NCBI GenBank assembly: GCA_023213235.1
Contig: CP096137.1
Location: 445,587 to 509,586 of the forward strand
Source of the DNA: Elusimicrobiota bacterium
GTDB taxonomy: Bacteria > Elusimicrobiota > Elusimicrobia > UBA1565 > UBA9628
Length of the DNA stretch: 64,000 bases
Direction of reading: 5' to 3'
Numbering within the stretch: position 1 is the stretch's first letter; each line of letters starts with the position of its first letter. Below are positions 10,282 to 18,918 of this stretch, piece by piece. Position numbers and translations under genes: made by a program. The notes under the pieces were generated by a model. That model saw nothing but the letters and a program-made list of their open reading frames with translations, was not told the origin of the DNA and ran no database searches.

Positions 10282-11009
10282 CTACAGATTGCCGGGGTCG
10301 GCGGGAGGGGCGGTCGGGACGTCCTTGTCCTTGTCGAAGTCGTGTTCTAAAAGACTCTTTTCGGTTCCCGCGTCGATATTGAGGTTCAGGCCCGCGCCCT
10401 TCGCGGCCTTGGCCGCGCCCTGGAGCTTCTTCATCGTGTCGGGCGTGAGCTTGCCGCCGTCCTTGACGACGGCGTCGAGAAGCTCCTTCATGTCGGGGCT
10501 GATGAAGCCCTGCTTCTTCATCAGCGAGTCGACGATGTCTCGGCCCATCGCGGGCGTGATGCCGTCCTTGCCGTCGCCGGCCTGCGCGTGCAGGCGCTTC
10601 TCGAGCGAGGAAAGATCTCCGGCGGAGTCGCCGGCCTTCGCCAGGTCCTCGTTGGTCAGCCCGCCCAGGCCGCGGCCGCTCTTCGTCTCGCCGTCGATGA
10701 TCGTGCCGCTGTTGGCGAGGTAGTCGCGGACCTCGGCGCGCTGCAGGTCGTCGAACTCCTCGAGGGTCTGGTAGCTCAGCGGCTTGCCCTTGGCCTCGGC
10801 GGCGGCGACGGCTTCGCCGCGCGCCTTCTCCTGGCAGTCGCGCACGGAGTCGAGGTCGGGCTTATACCGCAGCCGCGCGGAGGTCGTCGAAACGTGCACG
10901 CAGTCCGGGATCGTCAGCGCGGGCTCGGGCGCGGCCTTCGGCTTCTTCTTCGGGGCGGCCGCCGCGTCCGGGGCGGCGAGGACGGCCAGCAACAGGAGGG
11001 GGCGATCAT
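10282..11009 (-). CDS. Exported protein of unknown function, frameshifted in its signal peptide
   Basis: About 242 residues. ATG at 11007-11009 has a good GGAGG just upstream and reads MIAP; after one added C in the run near 11000 it continues LLLLAVLAAPDAAAAP, a typical signal peptide. The mature part is charged, Lys/Asp-rich and has one cysteine pair (PDC and RDC). The C-terminus repeats short KLTPDTMKKL-type helices and ends with an acidic DKDKD stretch. No domain was recognised. It sits between two secreted-protease-type genes. Confidence 0.55.
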
Positions 11010-11057
11010 GCTCCTCCGAGCATAGCCCCGGACCGGCGTCCCGTCAAGGCTGACGGC

Positions 11058-12283
11058 CTAGAGCGTGACGAAGCTCGCCGGCTTGACCTTCTGTTTGGGG
11101 GGATCGGCGCCCACTCCGGACGCGCGGGCTCCGGCGGCTTGGCCTCGGCGGTGGTCACCGAGAGCATGGACACCTTCCCTCCGCGGCGCACGGTCACGGA
11201 GAGCTTCTCGCCGGGGGAGCGGTACTTCACGTGCGTGAGGAACGCCTTGAGCGCGTCCTCGGGCAGCAGGCCGTCGAGGCGCACGTCGTCGACCTGGACG
11301 AGCTCGTCGCCGGGCTGGATGCCGGCGGCGTCGGCCGGCCCGCCGGGCGAGGCCTTGCCCGCGGTCAGGGAATTCGTCGTCGTCGAGGCCGAGACCTCGA
11401 GCTGGATGGCGCTCGGCTTGAGGTTGCCGGTGCGCTTGTACTGCTTCATCGCGAGCGTGATGTAGCCCGCGGGCAAAGAGAGGCCGATGCCCTCGAAGCC
11501 GCCGGACTGGGAGGCGATCATCGAGTTGATGCCGACGACGCTGCCCCACATGTTGAACAGCGGGCCGCCGGAGTTGCCGGGGTTGATCGCGGCGTCGGAC
11601 TGGTTCTGGTCGAGGACGAACTCGTCGCCGAGGCGGTCGCGGCCGAGTGCCGAGACGATGCCCTTGGTCACCGAGAAGGTCATCCCGCGCGGGCTGCCGA
11701 TCGCGACGACGGTCTCTCCCTTGTCGAGCTTGGTCCAGACCGGCAGCGGGCGGCGGTCGAGCGACTTGTCGACGAGCTCGACGAAGGCGATGTCCTTGGC
11801 CATGCGCGCGTCGCCGTAGGCGAGCACGCGGCCCTTCACCATCTTCGGCCGGTTGTCGTTGCCGGTCTGCAGGCCGACCTCGATCTCGGCGCCGACGGCG
11901 AGCTTCTGCACGCAGTGCGCGTTGGTCGCGATCACGCTCGGGCGGCCGAGCTCCTTCATCGCGTCGACGAAGAAGCCGGTGCAGATCGCGTGGCCGGGCT
12001 TCTGCGAGGCGTCCTCGCCGGGGATCGTCATCGACAGGAATACGACCGACGGCTCGACCTTCTTGATGAGGTCGATGAGCGGTTTCTGCGCGAGGAGGAG
12101 CGGGTCGTTCGGGCCGGTCTCCTGCGTCGTGAGCTGGAAGCGCGGCTGGGACTTCGCCGCCTGCGTGCGCTTGGCCGCGATGTCGCGGATCAGGTTCAGC
12201 GCGGAGGAGAACTCCGAGTCCGACTGCGCGAGCGCGGGGCTCGTCAGGGCCAGCACCGCGGCGAGAGAGAGAAGCGTCTTCAT
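11058..12283 (-). CDS. HtrA/DegP-like secreted serine protease with one PDZ domain, C-terminal frameshift
   Basis: About 408 residues. Signal peptide MKTLLSLAAVLALTSPALA|Q. The trypsin-like domain shows the triad: TNAHC (His), MAKDIAFVEL (Asp) and NPGNSGGPLF (Ser). A PDZ domain follows (GGPADAAGIQPGDELVQVDD). The apparent extension after PIPP comes from a missing C at about 11100; with it restored the protein ends PPKQKVKPASFVTL at 11058. The first mature residues (EFSSALNLIRDI) resemble those of the upstream gene product (DFSSALGDIQAK), suggesting a shared targeting or pairing segment. Confidence 0.85.
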
Positions 12284-12284
12284 G

Positions 12285-12881
12285 TTATTTCCCCGCCCAG
12301 AACGACACCTGCTCGTCGAGCTTCGCCTTCACGCGCGCGTCGCCCGGCAGGAGCTTCTCGGGCACCGGCGGCGCGACGGGCCGGCCGTTGGGGCCCATGA
12401 CCGCGGTCATGTGGCCGACGTCCTTGAGCTGGCCGTACACGTCGGTTTCGAACATCCACTGCTCGGCGTTGAAGTTGCCCGTCGCGGCGTCGAGCTTGTA
12501 GTCCATCCAGATGATCAGCGCGCCCGCGGCCTCGAACTTGCCCTGGTCGTTGAGCTCGCCGAGGAAGGAGACGACGCGCAGCATGTGGTCGGCCTTCGGG
12601 TCGCCGGTCTTGTCTTCGAGCATGAACGACGCGGGCTGAAAGAGATTGCCGGCGTTGAACTTTCCGCTCTTCTTCACGGCCTCGATCACCTTGGCCCACT
12701 CGGTCTCGGACGCGGCCGGAAGGTTGGCCTGCGGGCCCTGGGCCGGGCGCTTCGGCACGACGCGGATCTGGGCCATGCGGAGCGCGGCCTTCGCCTGGAT
12801 GTCGCCGAGGGCCGAGGAGAAGTCGTCGGCCCGGGCGCAGAGGGGGAGCAGCAGGACGAGGGCGAGAGGGAGTCGGGTCAT
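12285..12881 (-). CDS. Exported protein of unknown function paired with the HtrA-like protease
   Basis: 198 residues from the ATG at 12881 (MTRLPLALVLLLPLCARA|DD signal peptide). The mature N-terminus, DFSSALGDIQAKAALRMAQI, resembles that of the protease encoded one base downstream. No domain recognised; the rest is mixed alpha/beta with no cysteines. TACCAT ends six bases before the start and a TGAACG-like -35 lies about 17 bases further up, so the transcript may be leaderless. The operon and the shared N-terminal segment suggest a partner, inhibitor or substrate of the protease. Confidence 0.6.
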   Translation of the reverse strand: MTRLPLALVLLLPLCARADDFSSALGDIQAKAALRMAQIRVVPKRPAQGPQANLPAASETEWAKVIEAVKKSGKFNAGNLFQPASFMLEDKTGDPKADHMLRVVSFLGELNDQGKFEAAGALIIWMDYKLDAATGNFNAEQWMFETDVYGQLKDVGHMTAVMGPNGRPVAPPVPEKLLPGDARVKAKLDEQVSFWAGK

Positions 12882-12984
12882 GCCCCAATGGTAAGGGTTT
12901 TGCGGAGGGGCGTTCACCGCCTGAGGGCCTATAAGGGAGGGCGCGTAGGACCCGGGGGTTTTACGGCCTATTGGTCCCGCGAGT

Positions 12985-14784
12985 TTACGCGAGGTGCTTC
13001 GCCAAGAACGCCTCGGCCTTCGCGTAGAAGTCGAGCCGGTTGCCCGGCTTCGCGAACCCGTGGCCCTCGTCCTTGTAGAGCAGGTACTCGACGGGCTTGC
13101 CCTTGGCGCGCAGCTCGGCCACGATCTGCTCCGACTCCGCCTGCTTCACGCGCGGATCGTTCGCTCCCTGCGCGATGAGCAGCGGAATCTCGATCTTGTC
13201 GATATGAAACAGCGGGGAGCGCGACTTGAGGAACTCCTCCTCGGTCTCAATGGAGCCCACGCGCAGGTCGAAGATGCGCTTCATCGGCTCCCAGTACGGC
13301 GGGATCGACTTGATCAAGGTGATCAGGCTCGAGGGGCCGACGACGTCGATCGCGCAGCGGTAGAGCTTAGGCGTGAACGCGGCGCCGGCGAGCGCTGCGT
13401 AGCCGCCGTAGGACCCGCCGTAGATCGCGACGCGGCGCGGGTCGGCGATCCCCTGGGCGACGGCCCACGCGACGCCGTCGGTGAGGTCGTCCTGCATCTT
13501 CGCGCCCCACTCCTTGTCGCCCGCGTGCAGATGCGACTTGCCGAAGCCCGTCGAGCCGCGGTAGTTGAGCTGGAGGCAGGCGTAGCCGAGGCTCGCGAGC
13601 CACTGGGCCTCCGGGTGGAAGCCCCAGCGGTCGCGCGCCCACGGGCCGCCGTGGACGCACAGCACGAGCGGGAGGTCCTTCGCCTCGGAGCCGGCCGGCG
13701 TGGTGAGGTAGCCGCGCACCGTCCGGCCGTCGCGCGCCTCGAACTTGACCGGCTGCATCGGGGCGAGCGTGTAGGGGTCGAGGCGCGGGCGCGTCGAGAA
13801 GAGCGGGGTCGCCACGCGAGCGACGCGGTTCCAGCGCAGGAAGGACGGCGAGCGGTCCGGCTTGTTGACCGAGAGGTACCAGACGGTGTCGGCGTCGTTG
13901 CGCGAGACGATCATCGCGTCGCCCTGGAGCGCGTGCATCGCGGTGAAGTCCATCTTCATCGACTGGTCGAGCGCCTTCCACTGCAGGCGGTCGACCTCGA
14001 AGGTGACGGCCTCGGCGTGGTACTTGCGCGGGTGGATGAGCACCGAGCCGAGGTCGGACTCCGGGTGCTCGGCGAGCACCGCCGCGTCGCCGCCGCCCAG
14101 CGGGGCGAGGAGGAGGGCGGTCGTGTCGCGCCCGACGGAGGATTCGATGTAGATATGTTCGCCGTCAGGCGAAAAGCCGTGGGCGCCGAGCTGGTCGTCG
14201 GGGCCGCAGGACAGGAAATCCTTCCAGCCCGCGCCGTCGCGCAGGCGCAGGATCGTGCCGCCGTCGGCGCGCATCGCCTTGTGAAGCCCGATCTTGAAGT
14301 CCTTGTCGGGCAGCCAGCCGATCGCGTCGCCGGGGTTCGTCGCCTCGAGCGTGCGCGAGCCGTCCTTGAGGCTGACGCGCCAGACGTCGTGGAGCTTCGG
14401 GTCGCGGTCGTTGAGCGCGACGAGGATCTCGTGCGGGAAGCGCGGCTCGGTCGCCACGATCTGCGCCTGCACGCCGGGGTACGGGGTCAGGTCGCGCGTG
14501 ACGCCCGTCTCGAGGTCGGTCTGGTAGACGTGCCAGTTCTCGTCGCCGTCCTTGTCCTGCACGTAGAGAATCGAGCGCTCGTCCTCGGCCCACAGGAAGA
14601 CGCGGATGCCGCGGCCGCGGTCCTGGGTGAGAGGGCGCGCGTTCTTGGCCTCGGGGCCGACCCAGATGTTGAGCACGCCGTCGTCGGGCGCGAGGTAGGC
14701 CCAGAGCTTGCCGTCGGGCGAGATCTTCGGGGAGGCGCGCTCGGGGTTGCCGAACAGCAGCTCTCGGGGGACGCGCTCACTCAT
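12985..14784 (-). CDS. S9-family prolyl oligopeptidase-like serine peptidase
   Basis: 599 residues without a signal peptide. The first roughly 330 residues have beta-propeller repeats of the TolB/DPP type (PKISPDGKLWAYLAP, LWAEDERSILYVQD). The C-terminal alpha/beta-hydrolase domain has the nucleophile motif IYGGSYGGYAAL, Asp in QGANDPRV and His in KDEGHGFAKPGNRLDF. It belongs to the APEH/DPP-type S9 group, which removes short or acylated N-terminal peptides. Its start lies inside the end of the upstream lipoprotein gene. Confidence 0.88.
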   Translation of the reverse strand: MSERVPRELLFGNPERASPKISPDGKLWAYLAPDDGVLNIWVGPEAKNARPLTQDRGRGIRVFLWAEDERSILYVQDKDGDENWHVYQTDLETGVTRDLTPYPGVQAQIVATEPRFPHEILVALNDRDPKLHDVWRVSLKDGSRTLEATNPGDAIGWLPDKDFKIGLHKAMRADGGTILRLRDGAGWKDFLSCGPDDQLGAHGFSPDGEHIYIESSVGRDTTALLLAPLGGGDAAVLAEHPESDLGSVLIHPRKYHAEAVTFEVDRLQWKALDQSMKMDFTAMHALQGDAMIVSRNDADTVWYLSVNKPDRSPSFLRWNRVARVATPLFSTRPRLDPYTLAPMQPVKFEARDGRTVRGYLTTPAGSEAKDLPLVLCVHGGPWARDRWGFHPEAQWLASLGYACLQLNYRGSTGFGKSHLHAGDKEWGAKMQDDLTDGVAWAVAQGIADPRRVAIYGGSYGGYAALAGAAFTPKLYRCAIDVVGPSSLITLIKSIPPYWEPMKRIFDLRVGSIETEEEFLKSRSPLFHIDKIEIPLLIAQGANDPRVKQAESEQIVAELRAKGKPVEYLLYKDEGHGFAKPGNRLDFYAKAEAFLAKHLA

Positions 14785-15166
14785 AGTGGGTGCCGAGTTT
14801 CTTCTGGAGAGACGGCAGGTCGACCTCGATGATCGAGGTGAAGCCGCTGATCTCGGGAACCGGCGAGGGCACCGGCTTGACCTCGGGGGAGGACAGGACG
14901 CCCGCGATCACGCGCTGGCGCTCCGGGATGTCGTCGCCGAGGTCCAGCAGCCACAGCCAGGCCTCGAGGGAACGCTTCGCGTCGGACTCGGCCTCCGCGC
15001 GGCTCTTCAAGGAAGCGCCGTACACGCGCAGCAGGCGCCCGTCCCGGCGCACGCGGCTTTCCTTCGGGACCGGCCACGGATTCGGGGCGGGCGCGAAGGC
15101 CCGCTCGAGCGACGCGCAGGCCGCGAGGGTCCCGACGAGCACGGCGAGCAGAGGTTGCCTGATCAC
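14777..15166 (-). CDS. Putative small lipoprotein
   Basis: 129 residues starting at GTG. The N-terminus MIRQPLLAVLVGTLAAC ends in a lipobox-like LAAC, so lipidation at Cys17 is expected. The mature part is charged, contains a GRLLRVYGASLKSRAEAESDA segment in the manner of LPP20/RgpA-type repeats, and has no recognised catalytic motif. It overlaps the S9 peptidase start by eight bases, so the two may be co-translated. Confidence 0.6.
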   Translation of the reverse strand: MIRQPLLAVLVGTLAACASLERAFAPAPNPWPVPKESRVRRDGRLLRVYGASLKSRAEAESDAKRSLEAWLWLLDLGDDIPERQRVIAGVLSSPEVKPVPSPVPEISGFTSIIEVDLPSLQKKLGTHYE

Positions 15167-15213
15167 GGCGGAAATTGGTAAGATGAGGGACCTTCCGTCC
15201 TCGGGGTTCTGGT

Positions 15214-15290
15214 GGCGCGTTCGTCTAGCGGCCTAGGACGTCGCCCTCTCAAGGCGAAGATCATGGGTTCAAATCCCATACGCGCCACCA
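15214..15290 (+). tRNA. tRNA-Glu (anticodon CTC)
   Basis: A complete cloverleaf: acceptor GGCGCGT pairs with ACGCGCC at 15280-15286, the D arm is GTCTAGCGGCCTAGGAC, the anticodon loop CTCTCAA is flanked by TCGCC/GGCGA, and the T arm is ATGGGTTCAAATCCCAT. The CCA tail is genome-encoded at 15288-15290. Confidence 0.95.
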
Positions 15291-15344
15291 GACCCCTGAG
15301 GACTTTTTGCGCCCATCGGGGCCATCCTACCAAACGGGCGGGCC

Positions 15345-15373
15345 TTGACGGAACGGCGTCCCGGCGGCACACT
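15345..15373 (+). promoter_or_regulatory. Sigma-70-type promoter, leaderless layout
   Basis: TTGACG at 15345-15350, 17-base spacer, CACACT at 15368-15373, and an ATG at 15380 only six bases further on. It would drive the exported-protein gene that starts there. Confidence 0.5.
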
Positions 15374-15379
15374 GAAGGC

Positions 15380-16135
15380 ATGAGAACCGCCCTGCTCGTC
15401 GCCCTTTGCCTCGCCGCCTACGGGCTTCCCGCGCGCGCGGATGACGCCGAAGAGGAGCCCGCCGCGGAGGAAGCCGCCCCGGCGCCCAAGCCGGACGCGA
15501 TCGACGCCGCGGGAACACGCGGACCCGCCGCGGCCGGCGTCACGACCGACCGGGGAGCCCGGCCCAAGTTCAACGGCTCCCGCCCGGCGTCGGGTCGAGG
15601 AGGCGGCGGCGGAGGAGGGGCGCGGGCGCGCGTGAGATCACGAAGGAGTGGGCCGAAGATGCCGGCGCCGAGGCCGTGGGCAAGCCGTTGATCACGACGA
15701 TGCAGGCCGCGAAGGCCGAGGCGATGTCGCGCCGGAACTTCAACCACGCCAACCCCGTGTTCGCCACGGGCGTCGTCTACGCCTACGCCTTCAAGACGCC
15801 GGCTGCGCAGGCGACGAAGGTTCCGGCCGGGGAATTCCATTGGTCCCCGGTGCCCAGCCGAAACGTCTGCGAGCGGCTGTCCGCGTCGATCTCAGCGAAC
15901 GCCGGCGATCTCAAGGGGTATGCCGCGCCACCCAAATGGGCGTCTACGGCGATCTGCGCTGGACGTACGGCGGAAAGGGCTGCAGCTTGGCCCCGGAAAA
16001 ATCTACTTCTTCAATCTCAAGTGCGAGAAGTGCGTCGAGGGGACCGGCGCCGGCTACCAGAACCAGGTCGAGGCCTACGATTGCGAGAATATAGCCATCG
16101 ATGATCTGCTGAACTGGGTCGCCAAGCCTAAGTAG
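15380..16135 (+). CDS. Exported protein of unknown function, several frameshifts
   Basis: About 250 residues when stitched across at least three frame changes. It begins with a signal peptide (MRTALLVALCLAAYGLPARA|DD) and an acidic then Pro/Ala-rich linker. A Gly/Glu-rich stretch at 15590-15625 is where the frame first slips. The middle reads KPLITTMQAAKAEAMSRRNF and GVVYAYAFKTPA; the end reads KIYFFNLKCEKCVEGTGAGY and stops after DLLNWVAKPK. A CxxC pair is visible near the end. Signals on each side are consistent with one gene damaged by base-call errors, but true decay is possible. Confidence 0.5.
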
Positions 16136-16153
16136 TGCGTTCTCCTAAAAAGG

Positions 16154-16186
16154 AAGGCCCCCGCTCGCGCGGGGGCCTTCGCTTTT
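16154..16186. terminator. Bidirectional rho-independent terminator
   Basis: An 11-bp perfect stem (AAGGCCCCCGC / GCGGGGGCCTT) with a TCGC loop, followed by CGCTTTT on the plus strand and by a T-rich run on the minus strand. It separates the exported-protein gene from the convergent SWIB gene. Confidence 0.85.
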
Positions 16187-16198
16187 ACGGCGGACTGA

Positions 16199-16456
16199 TT
16201 AAGACAGGTGCTTGGAGACGAGCTTCGTCATCTCGAACATGTTGACCGTCGCCTTGCCGGCGAACACGGCCTTCAGCGCCGCGTCGGCGTTGATGTTGCG
16301 CTTGTTCTTCTTGTCCTGCAGGTTGTTCTTCTTGATGTACGCCCAGAGCTTCTTGACGACCTCGGTGCGGGGGAGGGGCTTGCTGCCCACGATCTCCGCG
16401 AGCTTGTCGCTGGGGGTGAGGGGCTTCATGAACGCCGCGTTCGCCTTCTTCGCCAT
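16199..16456 (-). CDS. SWIB/MDM2-domain protein
   Basis: 85 residues from the ATG at 16456, which has GGAG eight bases upstream. Almost the whole chain is a SWIB fold: MKPLTPSDKLAEIVGSK, then LPRTEVVKKLWAYIKKNNL, then the DAALKAVFAGKATVNMFEM segment. Stand-alone bacterial SWIB proteins are known in Chlamydiae and a range of environmental phyla and are thought to act on DNA topology or chromatin-like structures, though no direct function is established. A strong hairpin terminator lies directly downstream. Confidence 0.88.
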   Translation of the reverse strand: MAKKANAAFMKPLTPSDKLAEIVGSKPLPRTEVVKKLWAYIKKNNLQDKKNKRNINADAALKAVFAGKATVNMFEMTKLVSKHLS

Positions 16457-16539
16457 GGTGTTATATCTCCTGGAAGCCGGCGCCTCGAAGGGCTTTCCCG
16501 GCGTGATTGACGTCATTCAACATGATTTCCCCTCGGAAA

Positions 16540-17010
16540 TCAAGGATTCTCCGACGGAGAAGCCGCCGAAACGACCCGGATCGCGTCGCGGCCCGATTCG
16601 CGGATCTCGTCGGAGACGTGCGGCAGGCCGAGTTCCTCCGCCGTGTGCCAGCGGATGTCGTCGCTCTCTTCGGGCCGGTGGACGTGCTCGCCGGGCCTGG
16701 CGCGGAGGTAGTAGATGAAGTCGATGTGGTGGTTGTGGCCCGGGATCTCCTCGATCTGCACGCGCTGGGGCTCGTGGAGGGACTCGACGCGCCCCCGGAC
16801 ATGACGGGGGGCGCGGCTCGGAGACGAATTCGGCCTGGAGGCCGGTCTCCTCGAGGACCTCGCGCAGGACGGCCTCGTCGGGATGCTCGCCTTCGTCGAT
16901 GTGCCCGCCGGGGGCAGCCACATGCCGAGCTTCTTGTGCTTGACGAGCAACGTCTTCCCGTCCCGGACCACGTAGCCGGTGGCGACGAAGCAGTACTTCC
17001 GGGGCGTCAC
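16540..17010 (-). CDS. NUDIX hydrolase, frameshifted
   Basis: About 157 residues. The Nudix box is complete in the middle frame: GGHIDEGEHPDEAVLREVLEE followed by TG (G-x5-E-x7-REVLEETG). The N-terminal strand CFVATGYVVRDGKTLLVKHK and the C-terminal HNHHIDFIYYLRA and RWHTAEELG segments lie in another frame. The first break (about 16910) is a lost C in CTGCCCCCGG; a second, compensating change lies in CGCCCCCCGTC near 16805. It hydrolyses a nucleoside diphosphate derivative, substrate unknown. Its start overlaps the stop of the cNMP-binding gene. Confidence 0.82.
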   Translation of the reverse strand: MTPRKYCFVATGYVVRDGKTLLVKHKKLGMWLPPAGTSTKASIPTRPSCARSSRRPASRPNSSPSRAPRHVRGRVESLHEPQRVQIEEIPGHNHHIDFIYYLRARPGEHVHRPEESDDIRWHTAEELGLPHVSDEIRESGRDAIRVVSAASPSENP

Positions 17011-17468
17011 GACGTCGCCTGGTGGGACGTCTGGAACTTGCGGCGCGAGGCGATGCGGCGCATCTCCTCGGCGGCGGCGGGGTTCTCGCCCAGGACGAAC
17101 TTGAAGTCCTCGGCGACGAGCGTGAACAGCAAGGTCGGCTCGGAGGCGACGACGGTGGCCGTGCGCGGCTCGTCGGAGATCAGCGCGATCTCCCCGAGGA
17201 AGTCGCCGGCCTTCAGGGACGCGACCTTCTTCTTGAGGAAGAGCCAGCGGCGGATGAGGATGTCGACCGAGCCCTTGTAGACGATGTAGAACGCGTCGCC
17301 CTTCTGGCCCTGCCGGAAGACCGTCTCGCCGGGCTCGTAGGAGTAGAGCATGATCGACGGCAGGATCTTCTCCACCTGCCCCATCGTCAGAGGGGTGAAG
17401 AACTCCACCTTGCGCATCGTGTGCGCCAGCACGCCGAGCTCCGGCGCCCCGATCTCCAGCTTCCGCAT
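17007..17468 (-). CDS. Cyclic nucleotide-binding domain protein
   Basis: 153 residues forming one cNMP-binding beta-roll: YEPGETVFRQGQKGDAFYIV, then SVDILI, then the phosphate-binding cassette LKAGDFLGEIALISDEPRTA. The cassette has the FLGEIAL...PRTAT pattern of ligand-binding members. There is no DNA-binding or kinase domain, so it may sense cAMP or cGMP and act by protein contact. It sits between MOSC and NUDIX genes on the same strand. Confidence 0.85.
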   Translation of the reverse strand: MRKLEIGAPELGVLAHTMRKVEFFTPLTMGQVEKILPSIMLYSYEPGETVFRQGQKGDAFYIVYKGSVDILIRRWLFLKKKVASLKAGDFLGEIALISDEPRTATVVASEPTLLFTLVAEDFKFVLGENPAAAEEMRRIASRRKFQTSHQATS

Positions 17469-17477
17469 GCGGGAAGT

Positions 17478-18115
17478 CTACGCTTTTTCAAGCGCTCGGT
17501 CAGCATCGAGCGCCAGTTGTCGTTGAGCAGGGGGTGCTCGAGGGCGGGGCGGGCCTTCTCCGCGCTCAGCGCCGCGTCGAAATACAGGCGCGCGAAGTCG
17601 TAGATCGGGAAGCGGACCGGGTGCTCGGAAAGCTTTTCGAACGCGTCGAGGCGGCGCACGGCGCCGGGCTTGGCGACGCGGAAGTAGACGCCCAGGCGCA
17701 GGCTCTTCGCGAAGCGCTTGACCATCCCGGGGTCGTCGAAGCGGACGCCGAGCTTGGAGCAGGGAAGCCGGGGCTGTATCGCGACGAGCTCGGCCTCGCC
17801 GGCCCGGTAGACGTCGCCGAGGCAGGCGGACGCGTCGTCCCAGCCCGCGACGCTCAAGTTTTCGCCGAAGACGCCGTACGGCAGGTCCTTGCCGGGCAGC
17901 TCGGCCTTCCAGAAATCGTAGTGATCGGCGGAATAGGCGTAGACCGCCTTGTCGGCCCCGCCGTGGACGGCGGGGTCGGCCTGCTGGTCGCCCTCGAGCC
18001 CGAGCGGCCCGATGCGCGCGGCCTCGACGGGGGCCTTCCAGATCGCCGTGCGGACGGTGTCGCCGCGCCAGGTGACCTCCTTGGCCGGTCCGACGTGGAC
18101 GGAGACGATCTCCAT
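17478..18115 (-). CDS. MOSC-domain protein (YiiM-like), frameshift at the stop
   Basis: About 212 residues. YiiM-type features: EIVSVHVGPAKEV start, GLEGDQQADPAVHGGADKAV, then GVFGENLSVAG and the cysteine in LPCSKLGVRFDD that binds the molybdenum cofactor in MOSC proteins, and a C-terminal 3-alpha region. Related proteins reduce N-hydroxylated bases. The raw frame runs past the end; one A added to GAAAAAGCG near 17485 gives ERLKKA and a TAG at 17478-17480. The start overlaps the hydrolase stop by one base. Confidence 0.82.
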
Positions 18116-18918
18116 CAGGCGGGCAGCCCCGCGGCCCAGGCGGCGACCGCGGCGGCGAGCTCGGCGGGAGCGTCGAGCGGGACGTGGTGATGGGCGCCGG
18201 CGATTTCGAGGCCGCGCGCGCGCGGCAGGGCGGCCACGACCTTGTCCATCGCCTCGCGCGGCATGACGGTCGAGTGCTCTCCGCGCACGATCAGCGCGTC
18301 GGGCGCGATCTTCGGCAGCTGCGGCCACACGGGGCCGTACGGAAACGAGAACGAGCGCCAGTCGAACTTCCAGGTCCACCCCGCGGGGGCGCGTCTCACG
18401 CCGTGCCGGCCGAGTTCGCGCAGGCCGGCGGCGTCGAGCAAGGTTCCGGGCGGCTGCAGCCTGAACTTGTCGAGCATCACGTCCTCATTATCGTAAACCG
18501 GCTGAGCGCGCGAGCGGGTCTTCTCGTGGCGGCGCGAGCGCGACTCGTAGAACTCGGGCAGGAAGTCGATCGCGCAGACGCCGCGCAGCCGCGGTCCGTG
18601 CGTCTCGGCGTAGTCGAGCGCGATGCGGGCGCCCATCGAATGCCCGACGAGGACGAAGCGGTCCCAGCCCATGGCCGCGCGGGCGGTCTCGATGTCCTCG
18701 ACCCAGCGCTGCGAGACGTACGTCTCGTCGTTCGACAGCCACTCGCTGTCGCCGTGGCCGCGGAAGTCGAGGGCGGCGCAATGGAAAATGGAAGCCCAAT
18801 GCGGCGCCACGGAATCCCACCAGTGGGTGTGCGCGGCCATGCCGTGCGTCAGGAGGACCGGGACGCCGGGGCCGCCGAAGTCCCGCAGATGGACGGGGCC
18901 GGCCTTGCGGCTCGTCAC
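18115..18918 (-). CDS. Alpha/beta-fold hydrolase
   Basis: 267 residues. Features are the oxyanion motif LTHGMAAHTHWWD, nucleophile elbow LVGHSMGAR, acid region ALIVRGEHST and a His near the end (GAHHHVPLDAP). No signal peptide. The fold and triad are clear; substrate is unknown. The start ATG overlaps the stop of the first Lon-like gene and the stop overlaps the MOSC start, so it sits in a chain of overlapping genes. Confidence 0.85.
   Translation of the reverse strand: MTSRKAGPVHLRDFGGPGVPVLLTHGMAAHTHWWDSVAPHWASIFHCAALDFRGHGDSEWLSNDETYVSQRWVEDIETARAAMGWDRFVLVGHSMGARIALDYAETHGPRLRGVCAIDFLPEFYESRSRRHEKTRSRAQPVYDNEDVMLDKFRLQPPGTLLDAAGLRELGRHGVRRAPAGWTWKFDWRSFSFPYGPVWPQLPKIAPDALIVRGEHSTVMPREAMDKVVAALPRARGLEIAGAHHHVPLDAPAELAAAVAAWAAGLPA

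Noticed and set aside
15163..15381. Short minus-strand reading frame across the tRNA-Glu
   Set aside because: It contains the familiar MGFEPM-type translation of a tRNA T arm and is a tRNA shadow.
16461..16921. Additional small genes within the NUDIX region
   Set aside because: They are the other frames of the broken NUDIX gene; conserved Nudix motifs are spread over two of them.
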